In this document: piece after piece, positions 9,986 to 21,490 of the stretch
Layout: each line of letters starts with the position of its first letter
Numbering within the stretch: position 1 is the stretch's first letter
Source of the DNA: Trachythela sp. YZ-2020
Lineage: Eukaryota; Cnidaria; Anthozoa; Malacalcyonacea; Clavulariidae
Assembly (NCBI GenBank): GCA_016169945.1
Contig: JADLSH010000155.1
Span: 2,735,501-2,799,500, forward strand
Length of the DNA stretch: 64,000 bases
Direction of reading: 5' to 3'
Translations under genes and position numbers: made by a program
The notes under the pieces: generated by a model
Database searches by the model: none
Seen by the model: the letters and a program-made list of their open reading frames with translations, nothing else
Told to the model about the DNA's origin: nothing

Positions 9986-12840
9986 CGGTGTTACTTGGAG
10001 AACGACCGAGTAAATTGTTGATTATACCACGCCATCAGATTGATTTAGCATTTATTACCGAGACCTGGCTGAAGGAATCAGTAGATGACAGCGTCATTAG
10101 CATCCCTGGATATACTGTTTTTCGTAGAGACAGGAAGACAGATGACCACGGGGGCGTGTGCATTTATGTAAATATTGAACAATTAAATAATTTCAAACTT
10201 CTTGAAGATCTTAATTGCTGTGAACATCACGAACTTTTGTGGCTCCGCATTAGACCAAACAGACTCCCTCGAGGAATCTCAAGTATAGTTGTCGGTGTTT
10301 TGTACCATCCGCCAGGAGGAGATAGTAAAACAATTTGTGATCACTTGTTCCAAACGCTTACCTTGATTGAATCAAAGTATCCCAATAGTGGCATTTTATT
10401 GGCTGGAGATTTTAACCGCCTAAATATTAACAGGTTACTGAAGCATTTTCAACTTAAACAATTAGTTAAAGCTCCGACGAGAAACGATGCTATTTTGGAC
10501 TTAGTGTTAACCAATTTGCACGAATATTACTTTTTACCGGAAATCCTACCCCCTTTTGGCCTCTCCGACCACAATACCGTAATTGTCCGTCCACTAGATA
10601 AAAGTCATAAACCCAATAAGAAGACTGTTATAATGAAACGAGACCATCGTCAATCTCGCAGAGCCGAATTTGGTAGATACCTAAGTTCAATAGACTGGTA
10701 TTCAATTATTTCCGATCAGAACAACTGCGAAGAAATGTGGAATACCTTTTACGATGTAGTTTTTACCGGCTTTGAGCTTTTGATGCCAAGCAAAGAAATT
10801 AAAGTTTCCACGACAGATGCACCATGGATAAATAACAAACTGAAATCGCTCATCAAGAAAAGACAGCAGGCTTTTGTTACTGAAGGAACTAAATCGAAGA
10901 TATTTAAACAGTATAGGAACTTGGTCAATAGGGAGCGAAAATCTTGCAGAGCGAAATACTATAAATTAAATATTCATAAGTTGAAAGAAAAAAACCCGAA
11001 GAAATGGTGGAGTGAAGTTAAACGTATTTCTAATTTTAACACCAAACGGGAACCGATAAGTTTAACCAATGTTGAAGCGTTTTCTAACCTTACACAGAAA
11101 GAACGAGCAAATGAAATTAATACAGCATTTTTAGAACCTCTCGAGGAATACATGCTACAATCTCCGTTGCCAAATTTTCCGTTGGAAGAAATGTCAATCT
11201 TTCCAAATGTATCCGAAATAAGGGTGCAAAAAGTTTTATCAAAACTTCCAACGAACAGGGAAAGTGGTCCCGATAAATTACCTAATTGGGTATTAAAGGA
11301 ATACTCGTATGTTCTGGCCCTTCCAATCTCACTTATTCTCAACACTTCGTATCGAGAGCAACGTGTACCTACCACCTGGAAAATGGCTGATATCACACCT
11401 TTGCCAAAGATAAAAATTGTAAAAAATCCGAAGAAAGATATAAGACCTATTTCACTTACTGCTAGTATTTCTAAAGTTGCTGAGGAATTTATTGTCGCTG
11501 ATTATGTGAAACCAGCGGTTTTGAAAGTCATCGACCCGAACCAGTACGGCGCTATTCCTAAAAGTTCTACTACCATTGCATTAATCAGCATGATCCATCG
11601 CTGGTCCACTGCCACTGACGGTAATGGTGCTGTCACAAGATCGATCCTTTTCGATTATCGCAAAGCGTTCGATTTCATCGATCATTCAATCTTGAATCAA
11701 AAGTTATCAGAATTAGAAATACCTTATAGCGTCATCAACTGGATATCAGATTTCCTGACAAATAGATACCAACGTGTTAAATTAGCTGATACCTGTTATT
11801 CAGAATGGGGCCCAATTCCATCTGGTGTCCCCCAAGGAACTAAGTTAGGACCTTGGTTATTTATTTTACTGATAAACGATCTAAAAGTAACTCAAGTAGA
11901 CTTCTGGAAGTATATTGATGATTCAACAGTATCAGAAATTGTTCCGAAAGACTCTATTAGTAATGCCCAAAATATTACAGATGATGTGATTATGTGGTCT
12001 AATGAAAACAGAATGCAACTTAATCCAGATAAATGTAAGGAGCTACGGATCTCTTTTAACGCTGAGTCGAGGCCCTTTGATCCAATTGTAATTAATGGAA
12101 AATAGTTAGATATTGCTACGAATATTAAACTCTTGGGTCTTGCTATTAACAATAAACTATCATGGAAATCTCACATAGACGAAGTGGTCAAAAAGGTCAA
12201 CAAGAGACTTTATTTTCTTAAACAACTTAAACGTGCAAATGTTCCATGTAAAGACTTGGCCACCTTTTACACATCATGTGTTAGATCTGTCATGGACTAT
12301 GCCATCCCGGTATTTTATTATGCACTGCCTCAATACTTGCAAAATGATTTGAAACGGTTGGAGAAAAGAGCTATGGCCATTATCATGCCTGAAGAAAATT
12401 ATTCTGATACACTAAATTTACTTGGTATTCCATCTTTGAAAGATCACCACGAACATCTTTGTGATAAGTTATTTCAATCTGCTGTGTCTGACTCAAACAA
12501 TAAAATTCATAATTTATTACCAGATAGGAATGAACTTAGTTACAATTTAAGACATGAAAGAACGTTTAATATTCCTATGACTCATACAAATAGGGTGGAA
12601 AACTCTTTTATATATGCAATGTGTAAAAAGGTTAATAATAGTTAGCATCCTTTCTTGAATTTTAGAATAGTTAAGATTTAAAATATTTTTACTAATTTTT
12701 ATCTAAGTAGTGTTGTCTTATAAGTAATTAGCATAATTATGATATCATGTATGTAAATAATTGGTTTTAGCTTAGTATTAATTGTAATAATTACGTAATT
12801 AAGCCTTCATGGCTGCAAGGTAAATTCATTAAATACACAC
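9986..12840 (+). mobile_element. 5'-truncated LINE (APE endonuclease + RT), plus strand
   Basis: Contains ORF2 from within the endonuclease to the C-terminus, a short 3' UTR and a 3' tail with ACACAATACAATAAA-like repeats. It is inserted in opposite orientation within an older LINE. The same family occurs on the minus strand at 59.1-62.7 kb. Confidence 0.8.
9988..12645 (+). pseudogene. LINE ORF2: APE endonuclease and reverse transcriptase
   Basis: The endonuclease lacks its first strand but keeps ITETWL, the catalytic GDFN and LSDHN. The RT has RPISLT, the catalytic FDYRKAF block, SGVPQGTKLGPWLF and YIDD, so the palm residues are present. A thumb/C-terminal region follows (LGLAINNKLSWKSHIDEV...). 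The frame has a single in-frame TAG at 12,103-12,105; reading through it continues the same protein to 12,645. The codon at 9988 is only the first ATG in a 5'-truncated copy, not a real start. The role in an intact copy is target-primed reverse transcription. One stop in 885 codons indicates a fairly young copy. Confidence 0.85.
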
Positions 12841-12972
12841 AATACAATAAAAAACACAATACAATTGTCTTCCAAGCTTCTTTTGGATTTAATTTATTAT
12901 TTGGATTGGTTATTTTAGTGCGAAAATAATCTGCTTTAGCTTGTCGTAGAGCAATATTGACCATATTCCTAG

Positions 12973-15126
12973 TCCCCGAGCCGGCGCGACGCGCCGTGCG
13001 AGGGTACTAATTCCGCTCGGCTATTTATTACACCCGGGGAAAAGGAAAGCTATGCGAAACCAAAGTTCCTGGCGTGTGGCTATGTTTCATGGGTGTCATG
13101 GGTGAACGTTTTCGCGAATTTCGTGAACTTTTCGTGGACATCGCGTGGGCTGTTATTGTCAGGAGCGGAATGAGCGAAGATTTTATAAACATGAAAAATT
13201 CTGAATATTTAAAAATCGCTTTTAGGGACTTTATAAAGAGGAGCTGTGAGGCGAATTTTATCGCTTTTGCTTTATATAAAAGGATAAGAGATATATGAGC
13301 GAAAAAATAAAATATAAGGCGAGTTTGTTATAATTGTTGATGTATTTGTTCATGGAATATTATCATTGTTGTTTTAAAAACTGTTGTTTTATATAAATAG
13401 TCAGTCTCGTTTAATTCCAGTTTAAGTATCCTATATTTTATGTTACAAAAAGCTATAAATTAAAAGGAAAGCGGAACCATTTTTACGAGAGAATTGTATA
13501 CTTTCAACCGCAAGATTTCATTTCAAAAAGGAATTTATAGGTAATTTAAAATGCAGTTTTGTTTTATGAACTTTACGAAACGTTTTATATTGAACGGACG
13601 GTTGAATTTTTCAATTTTATATTAAAATAAAATATTAGAATGCATAATAACATACCTACATAATATATTTCAGTATTCTATTGTTAAAACCATGAATCCC
13701 CGAGCCGGCGCGAAGCGCCGTGCGAGGGTACTAATTCCGCTCGGATATTTACACCCGGGTATGTGAAAACACAGTGGAATCCAAAGTCGTCCGCCGCGAT
13801 GCCATGGATGGTTCAGGGTTTTGTACGTTATACGCATGCACGAATTCAGGTAGAGAAACATACGGATAAACATTTTTAAAAGATTTACGGATAATGATTT
13901 TTAGCACTCGGGCTATTGGTAAAACATAGCGATGACAGAGTCGTCAAAACAAGATAAACGAGAAGGAGTCGAATGGCTGAAAAAAAGACACTTTTGAAGT
14001 GTTTTAAAGGGTGTCTATTTTTCGTATTTTAGTTTGGATTTGCAAAAGCGTATGTCACTCTGTGAGGTTATTATAATATCGATTAAACCTAAAAGGTATT
14101 TTAGCAAGTTTAAATTTGAATTTTGAAGAAACAACGTAATCTCAAAAACTTCATTTTAAAGATAAATTTAAAAAAATATACTGTCAAAAAACAGTTGACG
14201 TTTTCTGAACATTTTTTGACGTTTTTGTGATGTGTCCAAGGTTAAATTTTACAACAACCAAAGCTAAAAGAGTACGTAAAACATATCTACTTTATATAGT
14301 GGGGCAATTCATAATTTTATAGTTAAAAGTACAAATATTTATATTACTCTTTTATCATTTTGTACCAAAAGTAAAAAAATTGTGTGTTGCTATGGTTACA
14401 ATGATTGACCGAATACTTCATGTTACAATAAATTTTGGGAAGTATAATTCCTGAGTTCGAATAGGCGAGGGGATTCTGCATGAGTGTATTTCTAGTAGTA
14501 AACTACATTGCCGGTTTTGTAGTGTAATTTGTACGACAACTGTGAAAGAAATTTTCTTACTGACCGTTTTGCCATGACTACAGTGCTTCCACAGTTTGAA
14601 ACACATTTCCATTGTTTATTCTTGCAAAAATCAATAAAATTCCTTTATATAATTCCTTTATATTTAAATTTTCGTCCTTTGTTTTCCTTCCAAACTATTA
14701 CAGTAATATGATTAAAATTGTCTTGGCACATTTGAGATGAACAGAAACACTTCGTATTTACGTCAAGTACTACATTTAAATGGTAATAGCCTTTGGAGGA
14801 GAATAGCCATTTCAATATCGTTTCCCCCGCCAAAATCTAGTTTGAAACCCAGATAACAGACTCGGTCAGTAGGCCACTAATTTACCGAATGCCATTTCCA
14901 GCAGTAAAAATTCTGGTGCAACTGCCATATTTTCCAGTTAAGCAATTAAAAAACCCTAGCTCTCGTGGCCTCTTTTTACCCCTCACGATCGCATTCTGAC
15001 TAAGTCTATTCTGGTTTTGAGCAAATCATCCTTTGCATACAGATTTTGCAACGAAAAGCTTAGAAATCTTTAGGAACTGTCGTTGTTTAGCTCTGGCGAG
15101 GGGTTGCTGCATGCATGCATTTCTAG
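12973..15126 (+). mobile_element. Helitron-like non-autonomous element, outer copy
   Basis: Begins TCCCCGAGCCGGCGCGACGC and ends GCATGCATTTCTAG, followed by T. It aligns along its length with 40,012-41,152. It is interrupted by a second family member at 13,697-14,495; without that it is about 1.36 kb. The 5' end carries a perfect GC-rich hairpin (CGGCGC-GAC-GCGCCG). It has no coding capacity, no TIR and no TSD. The TC...CTAG termini point to Helitrons, but a canonical hairpin just upstream of CTAG is weak, so the class call is provisional. Confidence 0.7.
13697..14495 (+). mobile_element. Helitron-like element nested in a relative
   Basis: The 799-bp element begins TCCCCGAGCCGG and ends TATTTCTAG. 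It sits between A (13,696) and T (14,496), the classical A/T Helitron target. The flanks on both sides continue the outer element, as shown by comparison with the copy at 40 kb. Its interior differs from the outer copy but shares the two ends and shares the 3' 400 bp with 9400-9797. Confidence 0.75.
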
Positions 15127-15507
15127 TTGATTTGTACTCATCCCAAGCAGCACGGGAATCAGTCACCATTGCCTTACGCTTTAATTTACCTCTTTCAAAA
15201 ATCATTTTTTTAATTTCCCCAGTCAGCCACGGGACGCCGGAATTTATTTTCCTAATACGTTGTACAGGGGATGCTTGTCCAAGACTTCCAAAAATAACTC
15301 TTTCCAAAGGGCCCACATGGAATCAGTATCTGATTCAGAACAATTTGCTCCCACGGCTGGGCAAGAAGATCCTCTATAAAAGAGTTATGATTAAACCTTT
15401 TCATGTTTCTAACCTCAGCATTCCTAGTCATATTGCGCGTAGACACAATGGGATTTATTTTAATATTAATACCATAAATTAAGCTATGATCACTAATTCG
15501 CGTATTT

Positions 15508-17335
15508 ATTTATTTATTTATTTTGCCACAATAGATATATACACTTAAGAACTAAACAAGACAGAAAACAAATCAATGAATACTTCGTGGCCGGAAGTCC
15601 ACAACAGCTTGTAACGCCAATTACTGTGGTCCCGATAACTAGAGAATACGTGTACTAACTACAACATGACATGGAGATCCTATGTGTGCGTACTGAATTG
15701 CATTTCAGACACACAGACTTCCATGTCCTTGGATCATCCGAATAAAAAATTGTTTGAGATGCTGTTAAATAATGTTCTTTTAGCAAGCTTCTAAAACGTA
15801 ATAAAGATGTATCCATGCGGCGCATTTCGTCAGGTAGGTTGTTCAAATCTCTGCACGTACGCGGGAAAAATGATCGTTGAAAAGTTATAGTTTTACATCT
15901 TTTAGGATGAAAGTAGAGTAGACTAGGGTCAGAAGTATTACGGGTTGATCTTCTGGGAATATGTTGAGTTGGCTTGACTTCAGAGTTCATGGTTGTAATA
16001 TTGTGAACAATTTTGAAGAAAAATACCAGATCAAGGAATTCATGCCAGTAATAGATTGGAATTAGATGGAGTGAGTTCAAACGTTGTTTATAGGTTATAT
16101 CAGTCTTAAAAGGTAGGTTTAGAATGACTTTAGTAGCACGACGCTGGACCCTTTCGACACGTCTGATAAGATCAATCGATTGTGCGTACCAAACCTGAGT
16201 GACATACCCGAGATGTGGACGAACAATGGCAAGTTATGGAGTACGGCGAACTTTAACGTCATTAATGTCACTAAGAGAGCGGCGAACACAGCCAAGAGAT
16301 TTGTTGGCTGCTGAGGTTTGTGCAACTACCTGGGACTTCCATGACAAAGTGCTGGTTACCCGTACTCCAAGGTCACGTTCTTCGTCGAGTCTTCCAATGG
16401 GCTTACCATTTACAGCATACTCATGGATTAAAGGTGATCTTTTCCGAGAACCTGTCTGACAATTTGTTTTATGTTCGTTGAAGTTTAACCCTAATAATGC
16501 TGACCATGTGCTAAGATTATTTAAATCATTTTGCAGTAAATTTGCGTCCGTTTGGGAGTTAATCGTTTTAAATAGTTTAGTATCATCAGCAAAGCAGGAA
16601 ACAGAAGAAGAGGTGACAGTATCATGTATATCATTAACATAGAGAAGGAATAGTACAGGTCCAAGAATAGAACCTTGAGGTACGCCTGAAATAACTGCGA
16701 GGTAAGATGAAGCACCGCCGGGAATAGTAACACGTTGTTTCCGTCCGGATAGATAGGAAGAGAAACAAGAATGGAGATTTCCCTTAATGTTAATATTTTG
16801 TAGTTTGTCCAATAGTACATCATGTCGAACTCTGTCAAATTCTTTGCTCATGTCCAAGTAAATTATATCTGTCTGTTTTCCGTTGTTGAGTTGTTGGCCA
16901 ATGCACTCCAAGACCTGTACTAACTGCGTTGTGCATGATCGACCTGGAATAAAACCGTGCTGATTGTTACTAACGTATTGAAGTAAATGGTCTGCTGTTT
17001 TGACTAGTAAGCAACGTTCGAGAACTGTTGAGATATTTGACAAAAGAGAGATAGGTCGATAGTTCCAGACATGATCACGCTTCCCCTTTTTGAACACTGG
17101 TACGATGTTGCTAGTCTTCCAATCATCAGGTTCAACATCTGTTAGGCAGTTTTCATCAGTGATTGTGTTTTTGTTAATTTGCCGGGTGTGTTTGGCCTTG
17201 GTGAAATACAGAAGCGAAAAACGTATTAAACAGATCAGCAATCGAGTTAGGATCGTTACGCCAGTCGAATTAAGTTTCTCTGGCATAGATGTTATGTAGC
17301 GATCTATAAGAGTCAGGCCCGTAAGTGGGGGGGGG
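15508..17335 (-). pseudogene. LINE RT, 5'-truncated, minus strand
   Basis: The minus-strand RT domain carries YRPISLLSN, IYLDMSKEFDRV (usual AFD altered to EFD), SGVPQGSILGPVLFLLYVND and CFADDTK. The thumb region and C-terminal part (16,080-15,655) follow after a frameshift near 16.2 kb. The 3' tail is (AATA)n at 15,508-15,527. The RT belongs to the CR1/L2-like group by its GVPQGSILGPLLF and FADD motifs. The 5' end lies at the G-run near 17,335. The frame upstream of it runs on through a SINE into a gypsy RNase H. Confidence 0.8.
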
Positions 17336-18051
17336 GGGGGGGCTGAGGGGGCAAGTAAGTAAGTAAGTAAGTAAGTAAGTAACCCACGACTTTCGGCATA
17401 GCGTTGACTAACTCTTTTCACATAGCCATCATAAGTCGTCCCCAACGGGACTCGAACCCACGATATCAGAGGTGAAAGGCGCGTGCTCTGACGATTAAAA
17501 TCCTTCACGTCATCAACCGTATAGCAGCCCCCGAGAATGACTCTCTTGTAGTGTACGTAAAGGTCGTACTGCTGTAGACGCAAGACCAACTTCTGAAGGC
17601 GTCTTGGTGCCGATGCCAGGGGCTTCCTGAAAATTGTTTCAAAAGGTTGATGGTCAGACTCTACAACAACTTGTCTGCCGTAAGTATACTGATGGAAACG
17701 TTCCAAGCCAAATACGACAGCCAAGAGCTCCTTCTCTATCCGCGCGTAATTCGTTTCTCTTTGCGTCAATGTTCTACTGGTGTAGGCCAGAGGTTTGCCA
17801 TCTTGCAGAAGAGCTGCTCCAAGCCCCTTCTCACTAGCATCACCGCGGAAGACAATGGGTTTTCTTGGATCGTAATAGCTTACAAGAGGTGGTTCACTCA
17901 CCAACTTCTTCCTTTCAGCTAACGATCTGTCATGATCAGCGGTCCAGATGAAAGGGGCGTCTTTTCGAGTCAATCGTGGCAGTCGTTCGTTCACTTCTGA
18001 AAGCTTCGGGGGAAATTTCGCCAAAAGTTGACCATACCCATAACTCGTCAT
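16234..18051 (-). other. Chimeric 605-codon ORF across gypsy, SINE and LINE
   Basis: A single uninterrupted minus-strand frame encodes gypsy RT connection plus RNase H (SYYDPRKPIVFRGDASEKG, RIEKELLAVVFG, ESDHQPF). It then reads through the SINE, whose tail is translated as LLTYLLTYLL, then a proline run from the G tract, then LINE RT. The fusion arose from nested insertions and is very probably not a functional protein; the RT has a substituted catalytic block. Confidence 0.8.
17353..17541 (-). mobile_element. tRNA-derived SINE with (ACTT)n tail
   Basis: On the minus strand a tRNA-like 3' half contains the RNA polymerase III B box GGTTCGAGTCC (17,448-17,458) and T-arm-like pairing. A unique body follows, and then a (CTTA)n tail (17,353-17,382, read as GTAA on the plus strand). 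It interrupts the gypsy RNase H at about 17,541. The A box is diverged. Confidence 0.65.
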
Positions 18052-19897
18052 GCTCGCTGCACATCAGTGGGTTTTGGCATGTTGGAGATGGCTTCAACTT
18101 TAATTGGGTCCGCTTGTACACCGCTGGATGCTAACAAATGGCCGATATAGGGTATCCTCAACTAGTCTTCTAGAACTCTATTTTCTCAGGATTGACCTTT
18201 ATCTTTCTCTTTCGGCAACTTCAGCTTGGTATCATGGTCAGCGATAGCTACATCCAAGGTGACACCATTGCCTATGATCAGCATATCATCTGTCACTGTC
18301 CAAACGCCATCTAATCCTTCAATTTCTTGGTCAAGGGGACGTTGGAAAATCTCACCGTCTGGAAAAATCCTAAATGACATTCGCCTCCATTTGTATCGGC
18401 CGAATGGTGTGCTAAAAGCCTTGGTAATAACTTTTGCTCTAGCAAGATCAGGGAGCACATCTTCTATGATTGGTATGGGGTAATTTCGGCGCTGTAGTGC
18501 TGTATTTAATGGTCGGGGATCTAAGCACAGACTTATCTTGCCGCCACTCTTTCGTACGACTACCATGCCATTTACCCAGTCAGTTGGGGCTGTCACCTTT
18601 TCAATCACACCCTGAACTTCCAGCTCCTTCAGGTGATCTTGCAGGAGGGACTTAAGAGCTCCCGGTACACGTCTGGGTGGGGATTGTACCGGCTTGACTG
18701 ACTCTTCGACTTCTATACGTAATCGTTGACCCAGCCCCCCAGTCCTTTAAAAACGTCACCGTATTGTTGCAATATTTGCTGCTTTGTTAGACCAATCATC
18801 TCAGGACCATGAATTTGTCATGGATTACTTTGATAAAATTAATTTGTTGTGCTGCCAAGCTGTCCAAAAGATTAACGTTCGCATCTGTGCCTTGCACCAC
18901 CGTAAACAGGGCTTTATACTTGTTTTGGGTGATAGGGTTGGTTAGTTGAATTTGGTACCTCCCAAGTGGCATTAGTGATGATGAATTGTACATCTTCAAA
19001 ATTTCTTTTGTTTTCAATACTTTGTTCCAATATTTTGTGCCGGTCAGCTCACCCAGGCGGATGACATTGCAAGTCGCTCCTGTATCCACTTGAAACTTTG
19101 TCGTGCTCCAATTCTTAATCTTCATATTTGCGTAGATCTTTGCTGAGATTGACTGATTTTCTAATCTGTGTCCTTGCTCTGTCTGAGGATCAAGATCTAA
19201 GGTCATCACCAGAATAATCAGAGTTTTCGGGGTGCTCAGACACTATATTTGTTGGATTTGATATGACTCGATTCCCTTTCTGAAAACATGCCATTGCAAA
19301 AAAAATTTTTCGCCCACATGCTCTACATACTTGATCATAAGCTGGCAGGCGTCTCTGCCTTCTCTGTGGGTTCCACTACAATATCGACATGTTCGCTTGA
19401 CACGGCGTCCATTAGGGAAAAGTGCTCGATAACGGTTACTAGATGCATATCTGTTCTTTAGTACATGTATTTCCTCGCCAGATCCGACCCTGGCGTTTCC
19501 AGTTGGCTTCAAGATTACCTTTGATGCTTAGCGTCTGTGGAAGCTTTAATCCTGCCGAGAGAAATGCCAGTCCTACTGTGTTGTTTATCGTGCTGCTTGA
19601 AATTGTCTGGTTTTGTACGTACGAAGAAGCTTCCTTTTTGTCGTCTGACATTTCGATTTCCTCGTATTTCACGCTTTTATTTATTGTGGAATATGCGTTC
19701 CTGACACCATGTTTTGTTATTGTTATCCATGCGAAGCAAAATGACGATTCAAAACAAACCAAATAGTATAGAACTATAAATCACAAAAATAACAGAAGCC
19801 GTCTTAAATACCTACAAAATCGCGCCAGCGCTACTAAATTATAAGGTGTACTTTATGTAAGTAAAAGTATCGTGTTCTCCTACATAATTTCGTAACA
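17541..19897 (-). pseudogene. Degenerate Ty3/gypsy element, gag to RNase H
   Basis: Read on the minus strand. The 5' LTR (19,897-19,710) and PBS are followed by a short gag with the usual GLKLPQTLSIKGN start and an internal deletion. Next come a zinc knuckle (CRYCSGTHREGRDAC, about 19,400), a protease (FQVDTGATCNVI, about 19,085) and an RT (18,608-18,186) in which the usual YxDD block reads VTDD and part of the palm is deleted. RNase H is at 18,051-17,541. Integrase and the 3' LTR are absent; a SINE and a LINE lie where they would be. Several frameshifts and deletions mark it as dead. Confidence 0.8.
19710..19897 (-). repeat. 5' LTR of the degenerate gypsy element
   Basis: 188 bp beginning TGTTACGAAATTATG and ending AACAAAACA on the minus strand (TG...CA). 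It is immediately followed by a PBS-like TGGTGTCAG (19,709-19,701). No partner LTR was found in the window. Confidence 0.7.
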
Positions 19898-20430
19898 CTT
19901 GGCAGTTTCAAGAAGATGAGCAGAGGCGATAAAGTTCTTGATGGTGGTGGAGATGGTGGTTTGATGGGTAGAAGTCAAATACTCGTCAATTCTGCTGTAA
20001 AAAGTGGAGTGACTCTATTGTCGATGAACTTCATTTCGATATAAGTCAGCTCTCCACACAACCACGCATCACCCTTATCTGCAGTTATTTGAGAGCACTA
20101 AATTGAGCTTCAGTGTGATTAGATGGCCTTTTGGGCCTAAATTTGGGGAGTTGTTCTATGTCATGTCGACATTGTCGAATGAATAGTTCTAGGGACCCAT
20201 GTTTTTCCTCCTGAGGAAAACAAGGAATATGTTTTAGGGTTGATGGCTATGGTTAACTGAAAAAAAGTCAAGTGACCCAGGGTTAGGAACAAGTTTGAGA
20301 CCTTTCGCGAGAACAAATCTCTCAGAGTCGGATAGGATTAAATCAAGAGGAATCGTTACAACTAAATTGATGTCGTTGGCTGAATTAGTGTGACAAGGTT
20401 CCGAAACGGGACGGGTGCCTAACAAAGAGT
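19898..20430 (-). pseudogene. Penelope-like element RT fragment
   Basis: Minus-strand frames contain SDSERFVLAKGLKLVPNPG, then PKFRPKRPSNHTEAQFSAL, ADKGDA and ADLYRNEVHRQ, STFYSRIDEY and TTISTTIKNF in order, with frameshifts and stops. This order (FVLxKGLxFxP, ADKGGAVV, LYxxEVxRQL) is characteristic of the N-terminal part of Penelope-like/Neptune reverse transcriptases. It is cut at 19,897 by the gypsy LTR. The catalytic palm is not present. Confidence 0.65.
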
Positions 20431-20882
20431 TGAATTTAGAAAATTTATTGGTTTTAAGAAACGAGTAAATTTAGAATTCAACAAACGATTAAATTGGACG
20501 ATGTCCTGTCTAAAACAGATGGAGAGGTGGAAGACAAAGTGCTTTTGTTATTCGAAATTAATGTGTTTCATTAGTACGTTTGCCTTGCTTGATGATGTTT
20601 AGCGTACGTCATAAAAATATCCATATAGGCCTTGCGTGTCGCACGAGACATGAATAAATAGGTCAATTATATATAGTTAAAAGTTGTCAATCGAATGTTC
20701 TGTACATGTGCTTATATTCCAGTATTACATTCACGCAGTGCTGTAACAGTTACAGTTTATTTGTAACTAGTTACAATAAATACTAGTTACAGTCTGAACA
20801 TAATTTAAACAGCTATAATTTCTTCAAATAAAGTCTTTATTGCATTTCACAAGGACGCAATTTTCAAAGTTTACATCTGTCA
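20431..20882. other. No gene recognised
   Basis: AT-rich. Contains a short palindromic run around TAACTAGTTACA (about 20,760-20,800). Nothing else can be supported. Confidence 0.4.
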
Positions 20883-21175
20883 TTCTATCACTTGATGTCC
20901 TATTTTAGTTTGAAAGAAATCCGTCTCATCTTGATCGTCTGCAGAGGACATTTCAAATTCGTCAACCACTGGTTCTGCCAAACTGTCTAATTTTTCGTTT
21001 ATAAAGGAACACCTAAAATTTAAAAAAAGTATGAATAAATTTAGGCTGTCTATAATAAGTATATGTCATCTTTAAGCTATATAGTTACCTTTCTCAATAA
21101 CATCACGATCAGTTTTCCAGCTTTCTTTAAACGCGGGTTGAAGAATATAAGCAGAAATGATCTTTTCGTCGTTAA

Positions 21176-21380
21176 AGGGCATATGAAGCGTAAATTTTGG
21201 TTATTCAGTCTTCAACTACTCTAGGACTATAAAACGTGCTCTTTTCAGCGAAACACTTATTTTTTCATTTCAACTTCGTTAAAGCGTTGAAATTTGCCCT
21301 CAAAGTCCGCTATATTAAAATGTTTGAACCCAACATACACAAGGAGCCTGGGTCGGAGTGACGACGTAGGAAGTTGTACC
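21176..21380 (+). repeat. Left TIR of Kolobok
   Basis: 205 bp, inverted match to 26,401-26,604. The THAP start codon lies 111 bp beyond its inner edge, so the TIR probably holds the promoter. Confidence 0.88.
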
Positions 21381-21490
21381 GCCAATCGCCATTTACCGCG
21401 ATAAAGAAAACAAACTCTCTTCAAGCTATATTTATATATTTTCGCTGGGTTTTCATAAATTATTTTTGGTTTTGGATACTCTATACGAAC

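Larger units (their letters stand above)
9798..15507 (-). pseudogene. Old LINE (CR1/Jockey-like) in pieces
   Basis: Minus-strand pieces of one LINE ORF2 occur in order. At 15,507-15,127 is the end of the APE endonuclease (ISDHSLIYG) and the start of the linker (VPWLTGEIKKM...WDEYKS), with a frameshift. At 12,972-about 12,850 the linker continues (MVNIALRQAKADYF...KEAWKTI). At about 9985-9798 is the pre-RT segment (IANASNTYFTDIGPNLASS) with an in-frame stop. Joining the first two pieces at the Helitron insertion restores an uninterrupted codon series (DEYKST then RN). The pieces are separated by the Helitron-like element at 12,973-15,126 and by the plus-strand LINE at about 9986-12,840. The RT core is not in the window. 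Confidence 0.75.
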
